The notes below the pieces were generated by a model that was not told the DNA's origin, made no database searches, and was given only the letters and a program-made list of their open reading frames with translations. 64,000 nucleotides of DNA from Isoetes taiwanensis (taxonomy: Eukaryota; Streptophyta; Lycopodiopsida; Isoetales; Isoetaceae), in NCBI GenBank assembly GCA_021234155.1, contig JAJEKV010000010.1, positions 18,263,418-18,327,417 of the forward strand. The letters are read 5' to 3'. Positions 22,856-33,522 of this stretch are shown here, piece by piece. Each line of letters begins with the position of its first letter. Positions within the stretch are counted from its first letter, which is position 1. The translations under genes were made by a program, and so were the position numbers.

Positions 22856-23978
22856 AACTTCTTCTCAATGCATTCCTGTCTCTTTTCCTTCGGCCGGTAT
22901 CTAGGAGACGCTTAAGAGCTGCCCCCGATGCGTTACGTGGGCTACGGTCCCCAAAAGCTTTGCTCTGACCCTTACCTTGCTGCTGACTCCCTGATGGTGT
23001 AGCTGCTGATTGCTTACCCTGATATTGCCCCTGATACTGCCCTGAACTCTTACCCCTAAAGGTTGACTGCTTCTCTGCTGGAGTTGCTGGTGCCTCCTCC
23101 AAACTTATAGCTTTATCTTCGGCCTGCGCGACTGACTTCGGGTTGATTGCTCTAACAAGCCTCTTGATATTGCTGTTCAACCCCTCAATGTAAGTATCCA
23201 CGGCTTGCCTCTCTGAGACTCCAGGAACATTCAGCCTGAGCCTCATAAATTCTTCGGTATACTTAGCCACTGATAAGGTACCCTGATTCAACCTGTAAAA
23301 CTGCTGGATCTGTCTACTAGTATGAGACCTTGGTACATAGTGCTTACGGAAAGCCTTGCTAAAAGTCTTAAATCTGCAATTGTTCCTCTTCAGCTTGTTA
23401 GACTTAGCATATCCCTTCCACCAGATCCTTGCCGGTCCAATGAGGTTAGCTGTAGCAACTTTCCCTATATCCTTGTCTTTCATCCCGTAAGAGTTACCAA
23501 ATTCTTCCATTTCATCAAGCCATGCTTCAGCTTCCATGCCTGATCTGTCTTTCCCTGAGAACTGGCCCAGCTTCCTTGTCTTCCATACATTGCTCATAGC
23601 ACTATCCACCTTTTTCTGGTAATCATCTGTCTTTCTTGCCCTTTTTCTTGCCTTAGGTGTGCCAGAGTCACTATCGGAGCTAGAGCTGTCCTCACTGGAA
23701 GAGCTGTCTGATGAGCTGGAGCTAGATGATGATGGACTCCTGGTTCTCCTCTTCCTTCTCCTATCCCTGACATTCCCCTGGTTGCCCTCCCCTTCCTGCT
23801 GAGGAACTTCGTCACCACCCGGAAAACAAGGTGGAGGTGGGTGACCATCTTCCTGTGCATTCATGAGAGGTGTCGCCCAGTTGATGAGGTGTTGCATCTG
23901 ATTCCTCATCTGCACTAACCTTGCGTTGGATTGCCTCGGTGACATATCCCCGCTCAACATCTTCTTGTTCCCTGCCAA
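22818..23978 (-). CDS. Gypsy gag (386 residues open)
   Basis: Gag packages the element RNA into particles. Order: an N-terminal part with a Pro/Gly-rich stretch; a Ser-rich low-complexity block (about 78-110); then the Retrotrans_gag core with [49 protein letters not shown] and [13 protein letters not shown]; then a Gln/Ser-rich tail. The last 20 or so residues of this frame are out of phase: an intermediate frame (about 22,850-22,905) carries [11 protein letters not shown], and a further shift leads to the zinc knuckle in pol. So at least two indels lie at the gag-pol join. Start chosen as the ATG at 23,978; an upstream start cannot be excluded. Confidence 0.9.
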   Translation of the reverse strand: MAGNKKMLSGDMSPRQSNARLVQMRNQMQHLINWATPLMNAQEDGHPPPPCFPGGDEVPQQEGEGNQGNVRDRRRKRRTRSPSSSSSSSSDSSSSEDSSSSDSDSGTPKARKRARKTDDYQKKVDSAMSNVWKTRKLGQFSGKDRSGMEAEAWLDEMEEFGNSYGMKDKDIGKVATANLIGPARIWWKGYAKSNKLKRNNCRFKTFSKAFRKHYVPRSHTSRQIQQFYRLNQGTLSVAKYTEEFMRLRLNVPGVSERQAVDTYIEGLNSNIKRLVRAINPKSVAQAEDKAISLEEAPATPAEKQSTFRGKSSGQYQGQYQGKQSAATPSGSQQQGKGQSKAFGDRSPRNASGAALKRLLDTGRRKRDRNALRRSYASVLPAVAPDT

Positions 23979-24253
23979 AGCATTCCTTGGAACCCAATTG
24001 CGTCGGTCGGTGCTGGTCCCGAGATCCTCGCACTTGAGTTCCTTCTTTGCAAGGATTGATCATTAATAGATGTTATTAGGTTAGGCAATGATCATTTTTG
24101 CTTACAATTAAATTGTTGTTAGGTACAAAAGAAATCATATGAAGCTTCATTTACAAGTCAAAATCATAGTAATACATTAATTAGTATATGGAAATACATT
24201 TAATGGACATTTATGATAATACTTAAAAGGAGTTACAATGTACTTTAATTAAG

Positions 24254-25791
24254 TTAGCAACCAATTCTTCCATCAATGGCGCCGCTTGAAGAAGTTCTTG
24301 ATTTTCTTGAATCCCGTGCCCTTGCCCATGTTACTCCCCAGATTCTAGCCACCCGATCCCCTCCAATGCTCTTGCTACCGTGGTGTTTGGGAGTTCTGGT
24401 GCGATTGCCGCCACCTCTTGACAAGTCGCATCTCGAGGTGGCCCTTGCGAAGTCGAGGGCATGAAGGGCTACTGATCTTTTGAAGAGTATCACATGGTCC
24501 ATTCCAAAATCTATCCTGGCATGGTGTCCAAACCCTGAGAGTGCTATGAGGAGCGCCACGGATTCTTCACCCCTTGGGCTGAATTCCTTGTGGAAGACTA
24601 TCATCTGACCTTGACTAAGGGGCCTAAGGTAGTACTGAAAGTGATTTGCCCCTGTGCTGCCCCGTGCCTCCCGTACTCTTCCTTTGTGCCGCTTCGCCGA
24701 ACACATCTAGTGCAATCAGATCTTCGTGATCCCTCCACATAGTTGTTGCGTTCTCCAAGTTGATGCTGCTAGATGCTTCACGCATATACTTCCTTGCCGA
24801 CCGGTCGGCCGGAGCTTGGGCCTCTTCCCGGCAGGCCAACCCCGCTTTGGATTTCTTGAAATTCTTCTTACGGGATGATGGGTTCCTGCTGCTGAAACAT
24901 GTACCTAATCTGTTGATATGCCTGGATGTCTGACATGGTTTCCCCTGCATAGGAGTGTCGCTCGGCTACCTCCCGTGGGATCTCTTGGTAGGAGTAGTCG
25001 ATGAAGTCACTGCCCTGCTCTTGTGCTATGAGGCTTAGAAGCTCATCGATCCTCGAGGCCCTCCTCCCCGGTGAGGGAAGGTTGAGGATGTCGGTGGCGA
25101 ATATGTACTCCTCGCCCGTCGATAATCACTTGGGGTAAGGGCCGTAATACCTCTTTGGTGGCTCAAAGTCTCGCCTTAGAACTTCTTGTTGTCGAGCTAT
25201 CGCCTCTCCATTCTTCCCCCCTCCCTCATCTCCCAACTTGGGTTCTCTTCCTCCTCCTCTTCATAGTGGTGTTGATCCGCAACATAGGTGTTTTGGATGT
25301 GGAGCCGTAGTGTTAGTGATCTTTGAGGTCTCGATCTCCTCGAATGCTTATCCAGGCTGCTTTCGGGTGTCGAGTGGTGCCAAATCCAAGGGTTGGATTG
25401 ATGGCTCCCCGTTGGTTAATCGCCTATACTGCATGAACAATGCTAAGGCTGCTTGGCCTGAAAGATACCTATGCCTATGATGCTTACAGGTCATGTAGTC
25501 TGGCATGTTTCTAGTTCTATCCCAGAGCTTGTTCTTGCCCCTGGATCCCCCACCTATGGCTTGAGCAAGAGAATCTAGAGAAACCCATTTCCCTCCCCTA
25601 GGTGGCAAGCTAACTTCCGAGGGCAGAATTTGCTGATCATATTGACACATGATGTCGGTGTAATAGGGGGTTCTGGTTAAGGTGGCATGAAGATCAAAGA
25701 GATGATCGAAGACATGAAAGGCTTGCTCAGCAGGGAGTTCACGGATGTGATTAGAGTCATTGTACCATCTAACAAAGCTTGATGGCGCCAT
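24254..25791 (-). pseudogene. Extra open frames upstream of gag in the Gypsy leader, function unknown
   Basis: Three sense-strand frames precede gag. 25,348-25,791 encodes 147 residues starting MAPSSFVRWYNDSNHIREL, with a possible helical part and a Cys-His stretch (MTCKHHRHRY). 24,624-24,950 is a Lys/Arg-rich frame. 24,254-24,706 encodes 150 residues with FHKEFSPRGEESVALLIALS. They may be pieces of one broken frame. I do not recognise the family. Some plant Gypsy lineages (Ogre/Tat) carry an extra frame before gag, but those lack a chromodomain. Weak points: no domain match, and the frames could be only partly real. Confidence 0.5.
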
Positions 25792-26534
25792 TGAGCAGAG
25801 ATGGCTATGGAAAATGGCTGCTGGATTTGAGCAAGGGGTTAGAAAATCGCCACAGGAGCTAGGAGCAGTTCTGATGGGGAGAAAATGACAAATGAGGGCC
25901 CTTTTTATAGACTAGGGGTGCCTCGGGTTTCGTGCACAAAGGTTCTTGATGGGGAAGACTCCAAATCTATGGCCCTGGGTGTCCAAATGAGCTACCATGA
26001 CGTGCAATTCTAGACAAATCAAAGCAAGAAACACTACATGAGAGTTTGTTGGGTCAAAATTGGTCAATCTAGGCAAGATTGAGCGAAATCGGGTGGCGTC
26101 GCGAGAATTGGCTCTCCGTCGAGGACGCAGGGTGGTTTTTCGCGACGCGACCCGGTTTCGGGTCAATTTACTTTCTACGAGGGATTTTAGGAAATTTAAA
26201 CATCCTAACATGACTTTCAGCACGATTCTACCCTAACTAGCAACTTTTCTTACTTTAATTGGACATTTCTAGCATCAAAATGCCGAAATCGGGTGGCGTC
26301 GCGAGAAGTAGCCCTGCGTCGAGGGCTTAGAGACCCCATTTTCGGCGACGACCGGTTTTCCAATTGGCGCTTTTTGAACTAATTAATTTTTTTCCTCAAC
26401 AATGCAATGTTAATGGTCGAATTTAAAGTGAAATTTGAGCTGTTTAGACATAATTTCATACAAGAATTGAGGTCAATTTACAACAAAATTTTATATTTAT
26501 AGGAGACTTTAATAATTACATTACTTTGGAACAA
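25792..26534 (-). other. Noncoding leader of the Gypsy element with hairpin-prone repeats
   Basis: Two diverged copies of a GC-rich block, starting CGAAATCGGGTGGCGTCGCGAGAA, lie at about 26,087-26,165 and 26,283-26,360 in otherwise AT-rich sequence. Each copy contains complementary GCGTCGCGAG and CGCGACGC-like parts and could fold back. No gene. Confidence 0.6.
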
Positions 26535-27634
26535 AAATGCATCCTCAAGGGTATTCCTTGCGGATGCGACGCGCCAAGTATATATCCTTGGGCATCAAGG
26601 TCACCCTCTTCGCGTGGATCGCGCAGAGGTTCCCTTCCTCAAACAACTGGGTGAGCTCGGCCTCAGCGGCTACTTGCAAAGACCGAGTTGTGGCGGCGTC
26701 ACCACAGAAGTGGGTGATCTAACTGGCCATCACCTCCCCGCATGAGTCGCTCAAAGGGTGCCTTCCTAATAAGGAGATTAGTGCACCTTTGTTGAAAGTG
26801 TCTAATCTCCCGAAGACTGGGGAGTGTACCGAAGTTAGCCCATGGTGGGTCTTCTTGGCTTCTCGGGCTGTGGCGGTGGCTTGGGCTGGTTCTTTGGCGG
26901 CCGGCCTCCTTCCACTTCCGCAGTCTTGACGGCGTTACCCGGCAAGTACCAATCATTATACCTTGTCCACCCAAGCGAAGGTATTCTTGGTATGCCTTGG
27001 TGGCCGGTAGGCGGTCCTCCTTCAAGGCGAAGGCCGCTCGCCCATATACGCTTCTTTGCCACCTTAGGTGGCTTGGGCCCTAGCTTGGGTAAGGTGGTCT
27101 CGGGTCCGCCCTTGCCCCTGCTCATCTTCTTCCTCCTCCTCTCCTTCCACCTCCTCCTCCTGCGGGGAGGCTCCTCTATCCGCGACCCGGTTCGTAGGGG
27201 ACCGTCGTTTTCTTCTCTTCGTCCTCCGCTCTTCCCGCCCCCGGCTCCTCCTCGCGTTCCCTCTTCCTCCTTAGGCCCTCTCTTGAGGCCACTCCAGCGA
27301 CCTTCTCCTTACCTTTCTTCTTTGGGGCGAAGGCCAAAGCCCGTCCACCTGGCTGCTGGACTGCTCCTCCTCCTGCTCCTCCGCCCGGTTATGCAGGCCC
27401 CGAAGTGGCGAATCGTCGGTTCTTTGTGTTCTGCCCGGCCGAAGGGCTGCTCTCGGCATCGTTAGTGCGACCGTCATGGCTCTTCGCTTTAGCTGGCTGG
27501 TAGGGGAAGCTCCTCTTCCCCTTCTTGGGCCGTGGGTGCTCACGGTATCTTCTTCACATGCAGCCTCTTTGCTGCGCCATGGAGAGGGTAGGCCTAGGGC
27601 CAGTCTTCCTATAGGTTTGTTTGGTTCGAGCCAT
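26535..27634 (-). pseudogene. First leader frame of the Gypsy element, with histone H3 tail-like N-terminus, frameshifted
   Basis: An ATG at 27,634 opens a 26-codon frame (stop at 27,554) starting MARTKQTYRKTGPRPT. Residues 2-12 match the H3 tail ARTKQTARKSTG except for one substitution and one missing residue. Past a frameshift, further sense-strand frames continue the block: 27,271-27,543 (Arg/Gln/Glu-rich), 26,835-27,125 (Pro/Lys-rich) and 26,699-27,025. The result would be a basic and acidic low-complexity protein ending near 26,700. Several indels are needed to join them, so the intact product is not defined. The plus-strand frame 26,842-27,465 over the same DNA is a shadow. Confidence 0.5.
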
Positions 27635-27639
27635 ATTTA

Positions 27640-28196
27640 ACGGTCTAGAAAACAGGTGGGGATAGGCTGGTCAAGAGAGAGAAGGTAGAGGAAAGTTTGG
27701 AGGGAAAAATGAGGTGTCAGAGATATTTAAAGAGGAGGGTCCCTGAGAATATTCTCCTACCATAATTACCCCTACTTATTAGCCCCCCCTTATTAATTAC
27801 AAGATATTTAGTGCTTATTTAATTATTAATATATATGTTAAATCCATATTAATTGATATTATACTTGAATTTCGAATTTTTCTAATGGTTCGAAGTGCAA
27901 TCTATGAATTTGCGCCATTTTTCACCTGGGTCTCCGATTGGCATGATTCTTCGACCCATTTTAGGTGAAATTTGATGCAGATGCATGATTTTCACTCCCA
28001 ATTTACTAGAAGGTGCGTTTGACTCACTCAAACCCTCGTCTAACACTTAACCTAAGTCCTGACCCACTACCTAGGAGAAAATGTTTCCCCCATTTTCGCG
28101 GTTCGATGGTGGAAATGTTTATTTCACACCCCTATAGGCCTGTTAGACTACTTCATGGTTATGGTCAGTGCTAGTTCTTGGTCAGCCAAGAACATT
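27640..28196 (-). other. Gypsy leader next to the primer site
   Basis: No open frame of note. AT-rich between 27,770 and 27,900. Near the primer site the sequence resembles that beside the related LTR at 8.5 kb (AATGTTCTTGG...CAAGAAC). Confidence 0.6.
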
Positions 28197-28208
28197 GCTC
28201 TGATACCA
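28197..28208 (-). promoter_or_regulatory. Primer-binding site for initiator-Met tRNA
   Basis: Minus strand reads TGGTATCAGAGC, the standard plant tRNA-iMet primer site, one base inside the 5' LTR. Confidence 0.95.
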
Positions 28209-28209
28209 T

Positions 28210-29856
28210 TGTGACGCCCCACGCTAAACATATGGCCCCACCGTATACCCGGCAGGAAATCCCCCATCCGGCTCAGCAACCGCATGGGCCCTTCGTCTAC
28301 CCCGCACTCTCGAGGTGACTCTTAGTGCGGGGAGGGAACACGAAGGTGTCTTGCGCGCCCTTCCCCCATGGGCTCCTATAACAGCGGAAGCGACAACACA
28401 TCAGAACTAGCATAAAACATATACAAATACTACCTCGGAGGGTAGTGCATCGCACATAAACCAATGCATAGATGATAATCACGACTCATAAAACAGGGAG
28501 AGCTCCTACCCCTCGGACTACGTGGGAGGGTGGACTGGCCGGCTAGGCCTCAAGATAGAGCAGGCACCGAGTCATGGCGATGGCGAGGGCTGGCATAGAA
28601 CAATGGCTAGGGTGGACCACTCCATCCGCCCCTCCCCTGCATACTTTGCGGATGGGCTAGATCAGGCTCGACGGGGACTCTAGGCTTCCTGGATCACGCA
28701 ATCCCATGGCATCACCCATCGGGACTACTCCGTGTTGCATCTCCCTGGTCCGATGAGGCAGGAAGGGTTGCATCTCCCCTTCCCGGGGTCTAGAGGTGCC
28801 GTATGCGCTAGAGAATCGTGGGCGACACGATTAATTGCCCGACCGAACCCCCCAAACGAGAGCCAAGCCAACACTTGCAGCTCCTCAGAGGCGGGGGCAA
28901 CACCATTGCCCGGGGAGGTGTCGGACCCATGCTCGGCCCACACGAGGTGACCGACCATAAGCCTAGCCCACTATGGGATCCCCCGAAGCCCCCACTCGGC
29001 AGGGATCCTCCCTCCACTTTCCCTCTAGCCCTGTTATCTGGTGCTGAGTCATACCATAGCCTCAATAGCCTGGTGGGCTCCTATGCACAGGCCGCAACTA
29101 ATAGGAACTAAGGGATCTACTCTAGGAGCATACTACATATGGCCCTAGGTCTCTACCCCCCTTCCCAATACAAGAGGAGCAAACATGATCAACCAATCAT
29201 CACATAATCATCACATCATGAGAGTAATCATAAGAAGAACATCTTAACCTAATCATACAACTAACTAATAGTTAGGGTTCCTTGATTAGGGTTCAAGATG
29301 TTGAATATGGGTTCTAGGATGGCTCTACTCTAGATACAAAATACTAGCACATCTGGAATGCTAATCCCAGATGAGCTATCACAACTACTATCCTACATAC
29401 CTGCTCCTGATGCTCTCCCTCCAGGTCCGGGCGCCTCCATGGTCTTCGGCTCACAAGCTGTTGTTCCTACTCCAAGAACGGGTCTACCCTGCTGGGGCTG
29501 CTGCACCAGCCTATGCCACAACGAACGAGGTTCGAAACGGGGTTTCGAACAAGTAGGTGAGTCTCGGGGTGCTAGGGCTGGAAAGAGGTCTAGGGTTAGG
29601 GTTTATGCCTATATAAGTTAGGTCCACCTAGGGTGCCACGTGGCACCAATCGGGTGAGTCCTGTGTGGCGGTGCCCCAATAGGTTAAGGCCACGTGGATA
29701 ATGGTCTAAGCCTATGGTTGGCTAAGTTATGAGAATAACTTAGCCATGCCCCTTAGTGCCACAATCTATGGTATACAAGGCTATAAGGATAGACTTGTAT
29801 GGTGACGGATCCAGGAATATACGTATTTATGGCGTATATTCCCCTGGACCGTCACA
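28210..29856 (-). repeat. 5' LTR of the Gypsy element
   Basis: Starts TGTGACG and ends CGTCACA. A TATATA at 29,610-29,615 lies about 245 bases from the upstream (right) end and could be the element promoter. The open frames in this LTR are mirrored in the other LTR. Confidence 0.95.
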
Positions 29857-29883
29857 GCCATGAATTGGTTTTTTTTTTTTTTG

Positions 29884-30060
29884 TTAAGGGGTTAAACCAT
29901 TGGCAAGTGCCACAAAAAATAAGAAATGCGTATGCGCACTCTAGATGTACGCATTAGTACATCCACGACAATACACCACGAAATCATATAAAAACCTTAG
30001 GGAAAAACGTACAAAAATACAAAAGCAACCCCCTGTTGTAATGCTAGATATTCTATCAAA
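29884..30060 (+). repeat. Dispersed short repeat, copy 1 of 3
   Basis: It contains GGTTAAACCATTG, then GCGCACTCTAGATGTAC, GATTAGTACATC-like, AAATCATATAAAAACCTTAG, GTACAAAAATACAAAA and ACCCCCTGTTGTAATGCTAGATAT. The same order occurs at 48,413-48,575 and 50,215-50,368. It sits 28 bases from the Gypsy target site. No inverted ends were seen. Confidence 0.78.
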
Positions 30061-31700
30061 CTTGCCTAGCTGTAAGATGGCAAATTATATTGCCGGTGAG
30101 ATAGCACATTCTTATGGACAAGGCACAAAATGGGTCAGGTCAATTGCCTCCTGAAGTGTTACACCAGTTACGAGAGCAGCAAACTAGATTCTTTTTGGAT
30201 AAACATGATGTAGATTCAAATGCCTACTGCTTAATGTCTAATTCTAGGTTATAAAGCAGATCTTTAAGACTAGGATGTTCAAGCTAGATCTAAGCAATAT
30301 GTAGAAAGAAACACCCTAGGATGATTTCTTTGCAAGAGCTCCTTCAATTTTTTACGTAATGCTGCAAATACGTGACTAATTTAGTTGGATGCTTTCTATA
30401 AATCTAAATCGATTCTCCAGCCATCTTTTATATGCATAAAAAAAAATCTTAAGGAAGGCTACTCATATGTTCTTTTATGGCAGACCAAAGGTCTGCAAAC
30501 AAATGCAACATGAGATAGAACAGGTTACGACCAGCAGGTGGCTGTGGATTTCACTGGAGAAGAAGAGAGTAGCTAATCTAGGCATACGGAGTTCACGGAG
30601 CACTGTGCCACAGATGTTTAATCAAATAAGCAACCAGGCCAGATCAGACCAGATGATATTTCCATGTGCCATAAATTACGTAGCTAAAACAACCATTCTC
30701 TCAATTTCGGAATTATATTTCTCTTCCAATGGAAAGTCATAAGCAGCAAAAACTATGCAAGAAATTTTTTACCCGATCCGATTGCATAGTATAAGAGAAA
30801 ACCTAATATCCGAATAGAGGAAAAATGCAAACAAAGTTACCTCAATGCCGAAAAATCCACCGCGGTGTGTCCCTCAACACCCACGACTAAGAGCCTTACC
30901 ATTTGTTTATTTGATTCTTTACGAAGTTGTATTCGGAAATTTCGGAGATGGTCTATGAAGTAACAGGGGCCAAATGAAGAAACTTTGATGTTGTTTAGGG
31001 GGCTAACTTAAGACCGGTCCCATGTTCATCCTTCAAGCTTCAAAGACTTGCAAATCAGTATGGAAGTTCGTTGGAATGTTATTGACTACCACGCATCTTT
31101 GTCTCTCAAGCTTTGGAACTTAGCGGCCAATTTGCCCCGGCAATTTTCCATTGAATTGGCGGGCCAATTTTTATGAAATCTTACTCATCCAGTGTAAACA
31201 ACCCTAAATGATCCTGTAATGAAGTATGGAGGTCGGCTATGGCGCAAGAAATGCCAAAAGTGGTTGTCTTCTCCACTCAACCGCAAATAAAATCTTGGGA
31301 TTATCCTAATGCAACCGTCCCCGCCCAACTGCTCAAGAATGGCGATGATCGATTCTTTCTCAACCTAGCTCTCCAACTGGAACGTTGATAGCTCCCTTAA
31401 GTAAAATAAAGAGATCGGAAGGAATTCAGCTGCGCAAAGGAAGGCAACCAGATTTTCAGGGTATTTTCTAATTTTATAGGCCGTCGATGCAAAATATTGG
31501 AGATCCAATGGCCTTCAATAATTTTTGCTGATGTGTCACGACACGTGGCATAGCTAGGAATGCAAGAAATCTTAGGCAACCCTGCTAAAAACAAAATAAC
31601 AATATAAAAAAAGACAACAAACAAAATATGTTGAGCATGTTTATGTTGGATTAATGGTAAAGACCAGGATTACAAATTGGGAGATCAATGGTTCAAATTT
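30061..31700. other. Unassigned spacer
   Basis: No coding family recognised on either strand. The 30,467-30,742 plus frame (91 residues) and the 31,397-31,624 minus frame show no known motif. Confidence 0.4.
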
Positions 31701-31703
31701 GTC

Positions 31704-31785
31704 TTTGAGCTTTTGAATTAAATTTGTAGCACGAACTTTTTGCTTTGAGCTTTTGAATTAAATTTGTAGCACGAACTTTTTGCAA
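31704..31785 (+). repeat. 41-bp tandem duplication
   Basis: TTTGAGCTTTTGAATTAAAT and the bases after it are repeated exactly with a period of about 41 bases. Confidence 0.9.
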
Positions 31786-31962
31786 GTGTAATATGAGAAG
31801 AGTCTAGGAAACATTCAGCCTCGAGTTCCTTATTAGAAAAAAAAAAGGGAAATTAAAACTCTTCAAGCATAAAGAGAAAATAAAAAAAATGGCTTTAAAG
31901 ATCATGATGATCCTCACAAGGTGAGAGCAAAAACTCATGTAAAGCAATTCGAGGCTCTAAGC

Positions 31963-33522
31963 ATGTTAAATGGGCATGACGAAGACTCTATAAGGGTGTT
32001 GATCTTCCCAACAACCTTCCACGGTGTAGCCGCTAACCTGATGTACTCAAATATTGACTCTATGTCTACATGGAATGAAATGAAAAGTTATTTTATTTCC
32101 ATGTTCAAAGAAGAATTATCATATAGAGAATGTAGAAAAATATTGGATACAATGAAAATTGAGGAAGGAGAACATCCTCGAGACTTTGCTTTGAGAATTC
32201 AAGATATAGTTGCGGAAATACAACCCAGACCGCATGAAGAAGATATAATTGAATGGTATATTAATGGATTTCCATTTGAAGTATGCCAAAGGTTTCAAAT
32301 AGAAAATCCTCCTACATTAGACCAAGCAGTCCAGAGAGCTATTGTGGTTAAAAGAAATCTAGGTGCTAGGAAGCATGAAGAACTAGAACTAGAGAGCTCT
32401 GTGCATAGTAAGGCACAAGAGATGAACGAAATGGAGGAATATAGACTTGAGGAAAGTTGTGATAAGAAACATAGTACATGTGACTATGTAAATTCATGTG
32501 GAAGTGGCAAATCTATGAGCGATGAGGTTGATCCATACAAAATAGGAAATGTTGAAATGATTCTTGATGATTTTATGAAAACCCAGGAGCTTCAAAATGG
32601 CAATATAAATGAAGTAGAATTCTTCAAAGTGGAAACTGAGGAGATATTTGATTGTTATGATATCAAATATATGTTTGATCGCCCATTGTCTGAAAACAAG
32701 AAGGTGAACGATAAAATTGAGGAAGAAAATGTCAATATCGATTCAAATAAGGTGGAAATTTGGATTGAGAAAGAAACTTGCACTCAAGCAATTGAAAGGC
32801 ACGTTACAAGTGATGAAAATTTGGCAACACATAGTGCTACCTATGATATTGTGAAAAAAGCTCTAATCCTTAAAGAATTCCAAAGAGAAAATCTTATGGG
32901 CAAATGGGGAAGCGTGCCCATCATCAATAGATTATTTTGTGAAAAAGTGATCTCCAAAGTTAATGCCGCTACAGGACCTCATATTGAAGAACTTCGAATC
33001 ACAGAGAATGCAAACAAGTATGACATGGAGAATGTTAAAGATATGATTTATCTTGAGCAATCCAAGTTCAAGGCAAATCCATTCATATGGACAAATTATT
33101 ATGAACAGGGCCATATAGACCAACAAGGAAACTTTATAGATGATTTCTTGACAAATAAAAATATGCTTATTCATTATGGCACCTTGCTTCAACAAGAACC
33201 AAAACCCAAAGTAAAAGTCAAACATTCCATTGGGAAGAGTGATGAGAAGCCAGGTTCTCATCAAACGTTTGGGGGAAATATGTTAGGGGTTTTCCACCCT
33301 TTGAATGCATTAGCACTATGGCTATTAAATTTGAAGACACTATCATTATTGGCATGGGTCCACATCATCAAATGTTATTCATATTCCTATTGGTCCATGT
33401 TAGTGATCCTCCCACATCATTGCCATGTCATCGATCCATGGGAAAAGGCACAAAGAAGAAACACAAAAACTACCCTTGGTCCATGTCATGTGCCACATCA
33501 CTGTCATGTCATTACCATATAG
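31963..33522 (+). CDS. Retrotransposon gag-like protein with acidic tail, open into the LTR
   Basis: The frame is open from 31,873 to 33,522. The first in-frame ATG of the conserved part is at 31,963, after KTHVKQFEALS; a GTG at 31,921 would be non-standard. The N-terminal 150 residues are a Retrotrans_gag domain: FPTTFHGVAANLMYSNIDSM, then WNEMKSYFISMFKEELSY, GEHPRDFALRIQDIVAEI and WYINGFPFEVCQRFQ. It continues as about 300 Glu/Lys-rich residues with no zinc knuckle, protease or polymerase. About the last 80 residues are read from the LTR that begins at 33,279. No pol follows, so this is a non-autonomous or truncated element. The upstream partner LTR was not seen. Confidence 0.75.
   Translation: MLNGHDEDSIRVLIFPTTFHGVAANLMYSNIDSMSTWNEMKSYFISMFKEELSYRECRKILDTMKIEEGEHPRDFALRIQDIVAEIQPRPHEEDIIEWYINGFPFEVCQRFQIENPPTLDQAVQRAIVVKRNLGARKHEELELESSVHSKAQEMNEMEEYRLEESCDKKHSTCDYVNSCGSGKSMSDEVDPYKIGNVEMILDDFMKTQELQNGNINEVEFFKVETEEIFDCYDIKYMFDRPLSENKKVNDKIEEENVNIDSNKVEIWIEKETCTQAIERHVTSDENLATHSATYDIVKKALILKEFQRENLMGKWGSVPIINRLFCEKVISKVNAATGPHIEELRITENANKYDMENVKDMIYLEQSKFKANPFIWTNYYEQGHIDQQGNFIDDFLTNKNMLIHYGTLLQQEPKPKVKVKHSIGKSDEKPGSHQTFGGNMLGVFHPLNALALWLLNLKTLSLLAWVHIIKCYSYSYWSMLVILPHHCHVIDPWEKAQRRNTKTTLGPCHVPHHCHVITI

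Larger units (their letters stand above)
16727..29856 (-). mobile_element. Structurally complete Ty3/Gypsy (chromodomain) retrotransposon, 13.1 kb
   Basis: Two LTRs of 1,645 and 1,647 bases both start TGTGACG and end CGTCACA on the plus strand. The element is flanked by identical 5-base target duplications GCCAT (16,722-16,726 and 29,857-29,861). Reading the minus strand, the order is 5' LTR, tRNA-iMet primer site, a 4.1-kb leader with extra open frames, gag, protease, reverse transcriptase, RNase H, integrase with chromodomain, polypurine tract, 3' LTR. Every coding part has frame damage, so this copy is probably not autonomous now. Intact target repeats and similar LTRs argue for a fairly recent insertion. 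Both LTRs contain open frames (e.g. 17,335-17,664, 28,725-29,111) that are not genes. Confidence 0.95.

Noticed and set aside
22818-22910. Programmed frameshift between gag and pol
   Set aside because: Joining the zinc knuckle needs two shifts (about 22,905 and 22,848), and the rest of the element carries many random indels.
26842-27465. 207-residue plus-strand frame with hydrophobic Leu/Pro runs
   Set aside because: Antisense shadow of a GC-rich, low-complexity sense-strand leader frame of the retrotransposon.
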